Shown here one piece after another: positions 28,101-35,837 of a stretch of DNA of 64,000 nt. Position numbers and translations under genes: made by a program. This DNA comes from SMBSF63 sp034003545 (lineage in GTDB: Bacteria; Chloroflexota; Anaerolineae; Anaerolineales; Anaerolineaceae): assembly GCA_964447155.1 (NCBI GenBank), contig CAYURM010000002.1, positions 62,001 to 126,000 of the forward strand, read 5' to 3'. Each line of letters begins with the position of its first letter. Within the stretch, counting starts at the first letter, position 1. The notes beneath the pieces were generated by a model that saw nothing but the letters and a program-made list of their open reading frames with translations, was not told the DNA's origin and ran no database searches.

Positions 28101-30368
28101 ATCTATGGTTTTGGGAGCGTTGGTCGGGTCATCATAGCTGCCAAACACGAACTTAATCGAGTTATCCGCAGTGGAGGGGGAGATCTGCACATCCAGCGGA
28201 TTAATAGCGCGCGTATCGCCCGGGCCGAGCATCCACGTGCCCGCATCGGGCACAGACGCTGCCCCGGCATAGGCTGGCCAGGTAACCAGACTGGAACCGT
28301 CCACATCCGGGTCCTGGGCATGGAAAATGGGCAGGGGCAAGAAATCCGTCAGGCTCAGATCCGAAAAGTCGCCGGTCAGCAAATCATATCTAATCCGGTA
28401 AGTGATCGTATCGCCAGCGGAAACTTTAACATCCGTACAGGGGTTAAAACTGTTACACACTGTGCCATTGCGGGCCACAATCGTTTTTTGCACATCGCCG
28501 CGGCCAATGGTTACCCCGGCGCTGCTGTTCTGCCCGCTGACGGTGGCCGTAATGGTGCAGGGACCCGGGTTACAGGTCGCAGCATCCACGCGGTTGCCGC
28601 GGATCGAGGCAATATCGGTCAGGGAATCGCTCATTCGCACCGATTCGCCGGGATAGAGATCGGTGTAGGTATCCTCAATCGTAGCGTAAAAGATCACCCG
28701 ACCGCTGGTGGTGGCGTTGGCCGGCGCCCCGCCATCGTCCACATAGTCTCCCAACACCTGGTCGCTGACGCCCTGATCACGCAGCTCTTGGGCGATGTCA
28801 AAGGTAATCGTCGTACGACCATCGTTTGCCGCGGGGTCGCTCGCATTGCATTCCGCGCCCGGCCCGCCGCTGTAATTGCAGGCCACGTTCACATTCGCAC
28901 CCGTCAGCGGGTAATTTGCGGTGCTGCCATCGCGCACGATCCTCAGGGAGGGCTGCAGAGTGGCATCGCTATAGTAATGCTGGCCATCCGGCAAAATATC
29001 TTCCAGCGAAAGATTGGCAAAACCAAAATAATCCGAGATTTCAAAATTAAGGGTATAAGCGATCACATCCCCTGGCGTGGGGCCGCTGGTGCCGTTATCG
29101 ATTGCGATGGAACTACTCTTGGCAAGGGTAATGCTGCGGTCATTGGAAGAGGCGCTGTCTGGCCCGATATCGGCACTGGTCAAGGTAACCGGCGCCGAAC
29201 CATCGGCAGGGTCCCAGGTGATCGTATCGATCGAGGCCGTGTTGACACTGGAACGGTCAGCGGTGGAAACACCCAGGGCATCAAACTCGGGGATATAGTA
29301 ATTGAAGGAAATGGTGATATCGCTGGTAACCGGGCCATCATAATGCAATTGCAGGGTATCACCGGTGTGTGGCAGGCCGTCCACCGTAGGTGCAGAAACC
29401 GTGCTGGCGGGCGGGCTGCTGGTGAGACCGCCCAGATAGACGATACTGTCCGGCAGGCTGTCGCTGATATCAATATCGCGGAAGGACTGCCCCGTGGCTA
29501 CATTCACGGTGATGGTATAAGTGGCGGGGTTGTTGGGGCCAGTGGCAATCGTGGTTTCGGAAGTGTTTTTAGCCAGGGTAACGATGGTAGGGATCACATC
29601 CGAAAATGGCGCCCAAGTGAGGGGTGTGCCGCTGTCCGAAACGATGGTCGTGTCGATGGGAGTGGTACAGCACCAGTCCACCATCGGGGTACGGCCATAC
29701 TGGAAACCCGCCCGACCGCGCACGGTCAGGGCATCCCCCAGATTGGCGTTGGCGCTTAAGGTGGCGGGAATGGAAATGGTAACCGGCGGCTGGTTGGCGG
29801 TGAAAGACCCATAGGGAATCTTAACCGAGACCAGTTGATCACCCGCCTTGCCACACACCGGCAGGAAAACACCGAAGTCGTCCAGCCCCCAGGGATGATT
29901 CACACAGCCCGTGCCCGAGCCATCATCCGGAAAGGTCAGGGTAACGACGGTCAGGGTTTCGCCGGTATCGGTGGTAGCCGTATAGTTGCTGCCCGAAGCC
30001 GGACGGATGCCGTCATAATTTGTTTCATCGGGGAAGATACCATCCGGGCCAACATGCGGAATGTACAGGTCAATGAAGGGGCCATAGCCGGTATCCCCAT
30101 TGTTATCAAACGTGGCGGTGATGGTAAAATTTTCCCCCAGCATTATCGAACCGGTGCCAATTGTAACCGAGGGCAGCGGCACAAACAGCGGGCGGAACTG
30201 TGCGGAAGATTGAGGCGCATCTGGCAAAGTGTTACTGCCGGGGTCAGACGACAACGCAATGCCCGCATCCGGGGCCGTGGTTTGCGCCTGAACTGGTGTT
30301 ATCATCGAGGGAAGAACCATCCCCATCAAAACACTGGCAATCAAGAAAATCTGTACCGAACGTCTCAT
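19131..30368 (-). CDS. Giant secreted DUF11-repeat protein with internal LPKTG and C-terminal sortase
   Basis: About 3745 residues from MRRSVQIFLIASVLM, chosen because GGAGAAAG precedes this ATG; the frame starts four codons earlier. After a signal peptide come roughly twenty DUF11-like beta-sandwich modules, recognised by K-x(n)-GDTITYT-type starts and 'TDxLPAGL' segments. Near the C-terminus, DELPKTGFAPG places an LPKTG motif at 3577-3581 (DNA 19626-19640). It is followed not by the usual membrane anchor but by a sortase domain with His3656 (TAH), Cys3719 (TLITC) and Arg3730 (YRWR). Probably a surface adhesin or matrix fibre. How it is anchored is open: self-linking, intermolecular polymerisation or membrane release are all possible. 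Paralogue of the 890-residue protein. Confidence 0.9.
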   Translation of the reverse strand: MRRSVQIFLIASVLMGMVLPSMITPVQAQTTAPDAGIALSSDPGSNTLPDAPQSSAQFRPLFVPLPSVTIGTGSIMLGENFTITATFDNNGDTGYGPFIDLYIPHVGPDGIFPDETNYDGIRPASGSNYTATTDTGETLTVVTLTFPDDGSGTGCVNHPWGLDDFGVFLPVCGKAGDQLVSVKIPYGSFTANQPPVTISIPATLSANANLGDALTVRGRAGFQYGRTPMVDWCCTTPIDTTIVSDSGTPLTWAPFSDVIPTIVTLAKNTSETTIATGPNNPATYTITVNVATGQSFRDIDISDSLPDSIVYLGGLTSSPPASTVSAPTVDGLPHTGDTLQLHYDGPVTSDITISFNYYIPEFDALGVSTADRSSVNTASIDTITWDPADGSAPVTLTSADIGPDSASSNDRSITLAKSSSIAIDNGTSGPTPGDVIAYTLNFEISDYFGFANLSLEDILPDGQHYYSDATLQPSLRIVRDGSTANYPLTGANVNVACNYSGGPGAECNASDPAANDGRTTITFDIAQELRDQGVSDQVLGDYVDDGGAPANATTSGRVIFYATIEDTYTDLYPGESVRMSDSLTDIASIRGNRVDAATCNPGPCTITATVSGQNSSAGVTIGRGDVQKTIVARNGTVCNSFNPCTDVKVSAGDTITYRIRYDLLTGDFSDLSLTDFLPLPIFHAQDPDVDGSSLVTWPAYAGAASVPDAGTWMLGPGDTRAINPLDVQISPSTADNSIKFVFGSYDDPTNAPKTIDLLFTARVTSEKFGDGLRMRNSVLQQDSNSPGTYSTENEFIDLTLTEPILVGNKTVVSTDHVGVTPAPPIAGPIVFNPPGMLLPPWNTASPLNSAYLAANPLGSGVNGIDGGDLVKFAIVIENQGSGLNGAFDITLRDVLPAGYQIPVPGIGLGGFNLQVYRGDGTPLDDGTGSNLQYMGTSGTPLDFFDQGIRIGDPPPSDPEYGSGACQGHDATNGKNVIIVTYDLMVRPDVAPGQLLENKGEITHYSGSEGGENYVEEPIEDSADSEIASPAMAKSLIGTEIDNSVNSNTQAVIGELVQYRLTLTVPEGSSPDTGIVDTLDAGLAFVRQDSFVFSDPANMSASGSTTPVITSNGQTLTWSLGTLVNAANSNDTPETVTIEYTAVVLNVNGNQSGTTLRNSAAMSWSTLDADGNPVTGSEGPVSAEDVTVIESLVSVGKTVSPPTTDAGNPVTYTIILTNPAGSQTDAFDVTLTDPLPRCSASGASALNNPTLTVTDTAGVVTAANFALTGSNAAGWTLATPAGTSFDMPRTSRVITLQVSGTLAYCVSPAQVFPNTAAIQWSSLDGEIDNRSAENPASDERRGSGVGPDDYNASAAVNLTVTNVAANKYLVRTSEAHTVEPVSPFTGETRVAIGEIVRYRLVVRLPEGTSNNFQLVDALPNGLVFLNDNTAKAAFVSSGAPGGISATGVPDANCQLTGSSADGSAPVIPAACPPLADAAISTSATANADTYASGTDPRFKLGILVNNDNDDNDEYVIVEFNALVDNFGGANSNDTGETQINRFRAYQNNASGTLATVGSNSNSVAHRIMEPSITNLTKTANPTSGQAGDTITYTLVFSNANNPYNTTAFEVHVTDTVPPEMTANLGGMSVVSSPAACATGVDTTASTGNTVDITLASVPAGCQVTVTYDAEIQYVITANEQLDNTANLTYTSLPGPNGTTGNPTGSSTPGASGSTTGERDGVSSGAQNDYKDTDTASVTAPNFSLVKSIVDTSDPATLGSNLTIGETVRYRMAVALPQGTFRATTITDSLPAGFTYAGNAKLSFVADQDITEAADLAGADNDALPPTFDLPAGRVSVVGQLVTITLDDITNNDLATDTDEEYLYVEFDVLVANVPANANAAVKNNAFTVTVTGASATSADVPATIVEPIINTTKTVDTTSGVEAGDTLTYTVRFTNTGTAPAYDITAQDLLAQGISFAGLVTPNQCTYFDGSASAPVAAAAAAAGGVLTFSGPGGEWDLPVTVPNAYIECVYTATAQTSLYLNGPHLNGIDADWYSQDAGGGRSYDDSISRPGVDGNQDTATAVFTVGAPTIAKDDGGVTQVVIGDTITFTLTIGGPVGTLRAAVVTDNLPAGLIYNNDAVIAGLPGVVPTVSSPNDGSAPVTLQWNFGDTYKSAADATITYSARVADVTSNALGTNLVNNVWLDHHYMNDTPAPRQTSSAASTVAEPVISTTKSVTPASGIQAGTSLTYTVCFTNTGNATAFDVTAADILAPGVAFDALTPANQCTFFNGVLSAPIAAGASVAGGVVTFSNAAGAWDIPAMPANAYIECVYTATAQSSLYLHGSHVNTIDADWYSQDAGGGRSYDDSIDRPGVDGVQDTASATVTSTGATISKSDGGVTQAAIGDKVHVTLTIASPLGTLQAAKVVDTLPAGLIYDFGSQTVSAGIGAASFTASSPNDGSAPVVLTWDFGTTTVVSAVPVTIEYDAIVANVNGNADGTHLVNDVELTYTSQSGTARSSTDSDDFDLVEPVLSIDKEISSIDVTPDGGDTVTYRVTLAPTAASHATAYDVNFVDTLPSSVTLLPASVSVTLNGGALGVTNNSTPAAINLVIDSVPNTAGSSVVITYSVTLNQSVSPGQLIANTGDVTWTSTAGLNPDERDGADGPGGSLDDYAATDGTSFSIADPAFSKSIELTSALHTIDPSVAVGEVITFALRITLPEGTTPSLYIPDDLPAGLQFVLGSTVVDTTGFAGTVGPVTITPIAPPVGSGDDLEINIGSTLVIANNNDADNSFTIRFQAVVLDVVGNQDGTALVNSAYLQAGTTTTAASTAQANVIEPLLDIQKTANLASPVLGETIQYTLVLTHDPASNATAFDVVVSDILDAVFVSPTNLAVVQAPAACATGVDTSNTAGQLVDVRVAVLPQGCQLTITFDTELATPAPAIGTTLPNTASVVWTSLPGPDANERTGAGGVDDHRDSDSIDLTFANIDLSISKDDGITTSASAGSTITYTITYGNSGSLGATGVVISETVPAHTTFNATASTPGWTCADGAAAGTACTLTIPSVAAAASGLTVDFAVDVVDPLPANITLINNHVEITDDGTHGDEPTPADNEDDTITTVDAAPDIAVQKSNGVSAVTPGSLLVYNILVSNNGSQDATGITVTETVPDHTTFVAASSSAGWTGCADGAAAGTVCQYTIATLDGYTSAPALQFAVRVDLNPPAAIVSISNTVEAVDDGTNGPDTDLTNNEDDDVDALVTLPNVDLTKIIAADTPGANTVTPNAAIGEVFTYEVVFNVPAGTMDDLIMTDALDSGLAFVGCDSIVSDTAPSNLSYVIGAAPPSTDLSAVCAAATVRDVPDAADPAYAPDTSPGREMVLDFGSLTNSGAAEHLIIRYRVVVLDVVGNRNGDNLTNTATWTWNGALPIQAAAVPVHILEPDLGLEKEVSTSVAPVGSIVTYTLTVSQLPGSSTTDAFDVILTDPIPAGLTYVPGTLQIVSGPAGTFDDSNPARLIVEWPWFPLTTAGQPTTAVVQFQAQVGQFPRGQDTVTNVANVAWSSLPGDVSAPLSPYNIYAHERDYDPASPADIYSVSAAVDLSLPDELPKTGFAPGQFTPLAQQPEHLRYDSMGMSLSIPSLGVWSQIVGVPYGTDSWDLTWLNGQVGYLEGTAFPTWAGNTGLTAHVYRADGLPGPFINLNQLEWGDQIIVEAFGEKYIYEVREVYWTRPADLRPLRHETKPWLTLITCQGYEEFSNSYRWRTIVRAVQVSIAPE
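22840..24650 (-). repeat. Tandem duplication of a two-module block inside the giant gene
   Basis: Two successive blocks of about 300 residues align throughout. Best match: IDADWYSQDAGGGRSYDDSI followed by RPGVDG-QDTA, encoded at about 23300-23400 and again about 900 bp away at about 24200-24300. The nucleotide match is near-identical there and weaker elsewhere, suggesting an old duplication with a conserved core. Confidence 0.8.
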
Positions 30369-30723
30369 TTCTTTCTCCATTTTAAAACTTTTATGGCCCC
30401 GGTAGATTTAAATCTAAAAAGACCCTTCTGCAAAAACCTTTATTCAACTGGATTGAGAGGCATGCGGGGCCTGGATGATAAAGGAGAAAACGATACAACC
30501 ACCCGTTCCTGATAAATGTGCGATTTACCAAACTAACAATAATTTCAACTTAAAACAATACCCATCGCGGCTTCTCAACCACCTATGATTATATATTAGA
30601 ACCACATTAAAAGTGTATTTATCGATAATTGTTAATGTAATGAAAGGTTGAAACCAGTGCGCTTTTCGGGAATTTGGAATAAATCAAAGTTATCCCTCAA
30701 AAATCGCGGTTTTGGCAGCCTGA
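30369..30723. other. Intergenic region upstream of the giant gene
   Basis: 355 bases, AT-rich, no gene. On the minus strand GGCCCCG (about 30460) can pair with CGGGGCC (about 30394) across roughly 60 bases, and a perfect AGATTTAAATCT palindrome lies between (30402-30413). It is therefore a possible structured leader for the giant protein. No convincing promoter hexamers or riboswitch signature were recognised, and no terminator for the gene ending at 30724. Confidence 0.4.
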
Positions 30724-33063
30724 TTATGCTTCCTCTTTCACAAAATAGGCTGCGGCAACGGAGTGCTCATCGTCCATCACCAGGCGCAGGGCATGGCCGC
30801 TGCGATAATCACCAACGCGGATCAGGCGCAGGGCATCTTTCAACTGCGGGTCGAGGTCAATGAAGGTGCTGGCGTGATCCGGCATTTCATTAAAGAATTT
30901 TGCATTGAACAATGATTCAGGGTCATCCATCAAGACCGCCAGAGGATAGATCTGTGATTCAAGCAGGTCCTGGAAGAAATGCGTGCCCAGCGAAGGCTCC
31001 GGCGCCGGACCGATGCCCGGCCCGGCCAGCTCCACCAGGGCGCGGGCGTTGTAGATATCTCCGTAGCCGATCGGCACGCCCAGGTCCGAGTTGGAACTGC
31101 CCCAGCGCCCCGGCCCGACCACGATGAACTGCTGTCCCTTTAAGGCGGCATTCAACTGCCCGATCGCCCTGCTCAATTTGCGGCGCTGTTCCATCGTGGT
31201 CAGTCCAAAATAGCCCTCTGGTGGGACGTACATGACGTAATCAATGCGATTCACCTTGCCCGGCGGCACCATGAAATGGGTCAGGAAAGCTATATCTTCC
31301 TCCACCAGATCAGAAGGAATGCGCGCCTTCTGCGTCTCGAGCAAACGGCTCTGCGGGCGGCACTGCACAATTTGAATGCACAATTTGGGAGCGCTGGTCT
31401 CCGGGTGGCGGATATGCAGGGTGAATTCAAGGTCTACAGGGCTGCGATAATAATCTTCCAGGATGCGCAGGATGGCCTTCATCCGGTCCGCAAACGGGGT
31501 GCGTTTCAGCAGTTCGTCAAAGGTTACCACCAGGCGGTTGGGGTCATCCACCAGGTTGCTGCGCAGCGAGGAGAAATAGCCATCCTGTTCGGTCTGCACC
31601 AGATAGCGCAGCGGCGGATAATCGGAACTGAGCACTTCCTCAATGGGCAGGGTCTTAAACACATTTTCTTCCAAATCAATCAGATCAACATATTTTTGCG
31701 AATAACGGGAAATTTCGGCGCTGTCCTTGTAGGGCCGCAGCAGCGGATGACTGAGAGCAATCAGGCGCGGGTAGTCATTGCCCACCCGGTCTACGGCGCG
31801 CGTACCCAGCCCCCACACCAGACGTACAACCCCGTCTTCGCGGCGGATCTGCGGCGCCCAGCGGTAAAGATTCCTGCTGAAGGCTACCCCCGCCGCATGC
31901 GGCAGGTAATACCTGCCAAAGCGCTCTCCCTGCACCACCTGGATCAGTACCGCCATACGCTCGTCGTAATCCACAAGTCCCTTGCTGCGCCGGTAGAGCA
32001 AGGCATCCGGACTGAAGGTGGAGGCATACACCTCACCAATGGCGCGGGTAAGGGCCTTAAGTCTGTCCTTGAAACTTCCCTGGTTGGCAAGAAAAACGCT
32101 CTCATACTTGCCGGCAAAAGCTGTGCCAAAATTATCTTCCAGCAGGCTGGAAGAGCGGACGATGAGGGGTTTGTCTTCGATCTTCAACAGCAGGGTGTAC
32201 AGTTTCTGGTACACGCCAGGCGGCATTTCGGCATCCATAAAGGCCTGCTGAATAACAGGGAAATCTTCCCTCAGATCATCTTCACTTTTATATTTCTGAT
32301 CCATCCAGTGCAGGAGGTTGTTCAATTCCAGAAAAGCATAGAATTCATCCGCCCCGATGAAATAGGACTCAACCGTTTTCATGGAGGAGCGGATATCCTC
32401 GGTGCACACGCGATTGAGCAAACGCACTGCCAACAGCATGCCGGCCGCCTTGCCGCCAATCCGCCCAAAACCAACCTTGCGCTGGCGGATGTCGGCCAGG
32501 TCAGTGGCGGTGAACCATTCCTTGGCAATATTAATGTAGCGCAACTGGTCACTGATCAGGGTGCGGATAAGTACCACCTTGCACTCTTCCAGGCGATGCT
32601 CCAGCTTGGCGCGTTCATCGGGGGGCATGCGTTCGATCAACATGGCCTGGCGCAAGACGTATTCCAGCGGGGTCAGCTCAGGATTCATCGCCAGCAGGAA
32701 ATCCGAATCATTCTTGAATCCGCGTTCACTAAGGGTGCTGGAAACGATCTTTTCAAAATCTTCAAAGGGGAAATGCTGGCTGAAAGCCAGATCAGTGAGG
32801 TGGCTGCGAATATGATCCTTGCGCAATTCCCACACGTGCTGCTCTTCTTCCCCGAAGGGGTCCACCATGCCTTCCTGCCGCTGGGAACGGATCGCCATGC
32901 GGCGCACCTCATCCTCAAACTCCTGGGGCTGCACGATCCCGCGGTCAAACAGCTCCTTGCGCATGGACGCGCGAATGCGGCCATTGAGGATTGGGTACTG
33001 GGCCAATGAAAGATAGATATTCAGCAGGCGGTGGCGGTCGGTTGTAGTTGTGGTAAATTTCAT
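30724..33063 (-). CDS. PEP/pyruvate-binding (PPDK N-type) ATP-grasp protein
   Basis: 779 residues from MKFTTTTTDRHRL (AGGTGAGAAG before the ATG). Residues 1-190 are an alpha-helical domain. The centre and C-terminus match the ATP-grasp domain of pyruvate phosphate dikinase/PEP synthase: 'GFGRIGGKAAGMLLA', 'LIVRSSSLLEDNFGTAFAGKYESVF', 'MAVLIQVVQGERFGRYYLPHAAGVAFSRN'. 'VVGPGRWGSSNSDLGVPIGYGDI' follows late. The phosphohistidine swivel and the PEP-binding barrel are absent, so it is not a complete dikinase. The reaction is unknown; ATP-dependent phosphotransfer to an unidentified acceptor is likely. Confidence 0.8.
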   Translation of the reverse strand: MKFTTTTTDRHRLLNIYLSLAQYPILNGRIRASMRKELFDRGIVQPQEFEDEVRRMAIRSQRQEGMVDPFGEEEQHVWELRKDHIRSHLTDLAFSQHFPFEDFEKIVSSTLSERGFKNDSDFLLAMNPELTPLEYVLRQAMLIERMPPDERAKLEHRLEECKVVLIRTLISDQLRYINIAKEWFTATDLADIRQRKVGFGRIGGKAAGMLLAVRLLNRVCTEDIRSSMKTVESYFIGADEFYAFLELNNLLHWMDQKYKSEDDLREDFPVIQQAFMDAEMPPGVYQKLYTLLLKIEDKPLIVRSSSLLEDNFGTAFAGKYESVFLANQGSFKDRLKALTRAIGEVYASTFSPDALLYRRSKGLVDYDERMAVLIQVVQGERFGRYYLPHAAGVAFSRNLYRWAPQIRREDGVVRLVWGLGTRAVDRVGNDYPRLIALSHPLLRPYKDSAEISRYSQKYVDLIDLEENVFKTLPIEEVLSSDYPPLRYLVQTEQDGYFSSLRSNLVDDPNRLVVTFDELLKRTPFADRMKAILRILEDYYRSPVDLEFTLHIRHPETSAPKLCIQIVQCRPQSRLLETQKARIPSDLVEEDIAFLTHFMVPPGKVNRIDYVMYVPPEGYFGLTTMEQRRKLSRAIGQLNAALKGQQFIVVGPGRWGSSNSDLGVPIGYGDIYNARALVELAGPGIGPAPEPSLGTHFFQDLLESQIYPLAVLMDDPESLFNAKFFNEMPDHASTFIDLDPQLKDALRLIRVGDYRSGHALRLVMDDEHSVAAAYFVKEEA

Positions 33064-33176
33064 CTTCTCACCTGTAGGGGGATTAAAAACGGCTCCCTTC
33101 ATCAAAAGAGAGCCGCTTTCATTATTCCTCAATAAAATTTCACCGTTATAGCTATACGCATTAATCTCTAGTCCAT

Positions 33177-33306
33177 GTTATTGCGAAAGGACGCAATCCC
33201 ATCCTGTGTGGCATTACCCAAAACTGGCTGGGAGATTGCCGCGTCGGGCTCACCTGCATTGCGGCCGCAGTGCGGCGCAGTGAACGCCCGCCTCACAATG
33301 ACACGT
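33177..33306. repeat. Dispersed-repeat-like element with nested inverted arms
   Basis: Outer arms GTTATTGCGA / CTCACAATGAC are imperfect complements; inner arms GCAATCCCA / TGGGAGATTGC pair, with a GC-rich palindromic core. This layout resembles the common GTCATTGCGAGG...CTCGCAATGAC dispersed bacterial repeat. Only one copy is in the window. Confidence 0.45.
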
Positions 33307-33308
33307 CC

Positions 33309-34433
33309 CTACCCCAGATGCATGGGCATGATCACGTGTTTGAAATCTTCATTGCCTACCGGGCGCATCATGCCGGGCGTGTTACTGGCATTGGTTTCGA
33401 GGGCCACGCTGGCGCTCTTGACCACATCCAGCAATTCGCGCAGATAGCGCACATTGAAAGCGACGATCAGATCGGTGCCGGTCACGGTGGCATCTACCTG
33501 CACTTCGCTGGAACCGGTCTCCTCAGACTGGGCAGAAATTTCGACTTCACCCGCCCCGTCTTCACCGGCAGTGATGCTCAGGCGCACCACATTGTTGCCT
33601 TCGCGGGCGATGATCTCGGCCTGCTTGCAGGCTTTGAGGAACGCGGCGGTCGAAATGATGGTCGTGGTCTTAAAGGACTGCGGCATGATGGCTTTGTAAT
33701 CCGGGAAATTGCCGTCGATCAACTGCGAAACCAGCTCGATGTCATCCAGGTGGAAGAGTACTTGTCCACGGCCATCAGGAACGACCATGTGAACTGTTTG
33801 TTTTCCATCGGAGGCCACACGAGCCAGCTCATTCAGAGCTCGTGCAGGAATGATAGCCGACATGGGCTTCGCCACCGGGCTGGAGAGTCTGGCGCGGCGC
33901 ATGGAGATACGGAAACCATCCGTAGCCGCCAGGGTGATTTCGCTGCCTTCAACCGTCATAGACACGCCTTGCAGCACCGGCCGGGCATCATCCGCTGAAG
34001 CGGCAAAAGCTACCTGCTGGATCATTTCCTTTAAGTCAGCCACATTTAATTCAATCCCGTTTTCGAGATTGGGCACCGGCATAGGCGGGAATTCCTGGGC
34101 ATCAATGCCTTTGATGTCGGTAATGGATGAACCGCAAACCACGTTCAGAGTCTGGGTGCGTTCGTCCAGAGCCAATTTGACCCCGTCACTGGGCATCGTA
34201 CCGATCAGGTCATTGAACGTGCGGGCCGGGACGGTGACAGCGCCTTCTTCTTCGATCTGTGCACCAATCCAGCAGGAAATACCCAGTTCCAGGTTGGTAG
34301 CTGAGAGGCGCAAACGGCCTTCATCGGTCGCCACGAGGATATTGGATAACACCTGCAGCGTGCTATGAGAAGACACGGCGCGGGAAACAATGCCTAAACC
34401 GTGGGCGAGTTGTTGTTGTGAGACGGAAACTTT
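33309..34433 (-). CDS. dnaN: DNA polymerase III beta sliding clamp
   Basis: 374 residues, standard length. It starts at MKVSVSQQQLAHGLG (GAGGG before the ATG; the frame extends eight codons further). Three repeated clamp domains are visible: 'STLQVLSNILVATDEGRLRLSATNLELGI' opens the first, 'DDARPVLQGVSMTVEGSEITLAATDGFRIS' the second, and the C-terminal 'LIVAFNVRYLRELLDV' and 'HVIMPMHL' (the usual M-P-hydrophobic ending) the third. It forms the ring processivity factor of the replisome. dnaA is not adjacent, and the putative origin lies about 11 kb away. A TATAAT on the minus strand at 34482-34487 is the probable -10. Confidence 0.95.
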   Translation of the reverse strand, partial: KVSVSQQQLAHGLGIVSRAVSSHSTLQVLSNILVATDEGRLRLSATNLELGISCWIGAQIEEEGAVTVPARTFNDLIGTMPSDGVKLALDERTQTLNVVCGSSITDIKGIDAQEFPPMPVPNLENGIELNVADLKEMIQQVAFAASADDARPVLQGVSMTVEGSEITLAATDGFRISMRRARLSSPVAKPMSAIIPARALNELARVASDGKQTVHMVVPDGRGQVLFHLDDIELVSQLIDGNFPDYKAIMPQSFKTTTIISTAAFLKACKQAEIIAREGNNVVRLSITAGEDGAGEVEISAQSEETGSSEVQVDATVTGTDLIVAFNVRYLRELLDVVKSASVALETNASNTPGMMRPVGNEDFKHVIMPMHLG

Positions 34434-34641
34434 CATCGCGGCCCTCTTTCGGTACAAGATAATTCAGTTTGGAATACTTCTATTATAGATGAAATCAGTA
34501 TACAACGGGAGCGGAATTTTTGCCAGTCGAAGGGGAATTCATATGCGAAATGTTATTCAAATATCGCATATGTCATTAAAAATTGTAAAGATAGAAGGCA
34601 TCTTTGGTACCCACTTCCACCTGATAATGTATAATTTGTGT

Positions 34642-35829
34642 ATGACAAATATTACAAAAACTGTTGCACAAAAAAGAAAATATCGAGTTATCAATGTAAA
34701 TAGCGCTCGGAAAATCACCAATATCTGGTTGGATAAAATAGATTTATCATCAGCTATTAAATTAGGTTTACCAGAAATTGATGACAGGTATCATATCTGG
34801 CGTGTCCCATTAATTGGCATTGATTCAAATTCTCGCGTTGGCGAAATAGTCATTGACGCATACACAAGCCTGATAGTGTCCGATAAATCCACCTCTCCTG
34901 ATATATTGGAAGCTCGATTACTTAGGAGAAAAAACCGAAAAAAAGAAAATTCCAATAATATAACTTACAAGGTGTCAAATCTGAGAAACACAATAGCACT
35001 TGGAGATGCAGAGGACGTATTACGAGATTTTCCAGAAGAATCTGTGGATTTAGTTTTTACTTCACCGCCCTACTATAATGCCCGGCCTGAGTATAAAGAT
35101 TACATTACCTACGAAGATTATCTTCTTAAAATGAGAAAAATAATAAACTCATGCCACCGAACTTTAAATGAGGGCCGTTTTTTTGTAATGAATATTTCGC
35201 CAGTATTAATTAGGCGATCTAGTAGAAGCGAATCATCCAAACGTATAGCAGTACCTTTTGATATACACCGCATTTTTATCGAAGAAGGCTTTGATTTTAT
35301 TGACGATATTATTTGGGTTAAACCTGCTGGAGCAGGTTGGGCAACTAGCCGTGGGCGCAGGTTTGCTGCGGATAGAAACCCATTACAATATAAAGCTGTT
35401 CCAGTAACAGAATATGTCCTGGTTTACCGAAAACATACCGAAAAGCTTATTGATTGGAATATTAGAAATCATCCAAACAAAGAAATTGTGGAAAATTCAA
35501 AAATTGAAGACGGGTATGAAAGCACAAATATTTGGAATATTCAACCTGCCCATGACAAAAAACATCCAGCAATATTCCCTGTTGAACTCGCTGAGAAGGT
35601 AATAAAATATTATTCTTTCATTGATGATGTTGTTCTTGATCCATTTGCAGGAATTGGCACAGTTGGAGAAGCAGCCTGCAAATTAAAAAGAAGGTTTATG
35701 CTGATTGAAAAAGAAAAGAAGTACATTGATGAGATACGCAAACGGGCAAAACTTTGGTTGGGGAGAGAAGCAAAGGATATTCTTACAATAAATTGCCCTC
35801 CAATTGATATTTCTGACGTATTGTTATAG
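34642..35829 (+). CDS. Type II DNA methyltransferase, beta-class (TSPPY)
   Basis: 395 residues from MTNITKTVAQKRKY; the frame is open back to 34489. TATAAT at 34630-34635 ends six bases before this ATG, so the mRNA may be leaderless or the longer start may be used. Catalytic motif IV is 'VDLVFTSPPYYNARP' (S-P-P-Y, frequent in N4-cytosine enzymes). It precedes the SAM motif 'VVLDPFAGIGTVGEAA', the beta-class order. The N-terminal about 110 residues are an extra domain. It modifies the site cut by the neighbouring nuclease. The DNA is clearly more AT-rich than its surroundings, indicating transfer. Confidence 0.85.
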   Translation: MTNITKTVAQKRKYRVINVNSARKITNIWLDKIDLSSAIKLGLPEIDDRYHIWRVPLIGIDSNSRVGEIVIDAYTSLIVSDKSTSPDILEARLLRRKNRKKENSNNITYKVSNLRNTIALGDAEDVLRDFPEESVDLVFTSPPYYNARPEYKDYITYEDYLLKMRKIINSCHRTLNEGRFFVMNISPVLIRRSSRSESSKRIAVPFDIHRIFIEEGFDFIDDIIWVKPAGAGWATSRGRRFAADRNPLQYKAVPVTEYVLVYRKHTEKLIDWNIRNHPNKEIVENSKIEDGYESTNIWNIQPAHDKKHPAIFPVELAEKVIKYYSFIDDVVLDPFAGIGTVGEAACKLKRRFMLIEKEKKYIDEIRKRAKLWLGREAKDILTINCPPIDISDVLL

Positions 35830-35837
35830 AGGATTTA

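Noticed and set aside
31276..33009. 577-residue + strand frame opposite the PEP/pyruvate-binding gene
   Set aside because: No domain signatures; shadow of the real gene.
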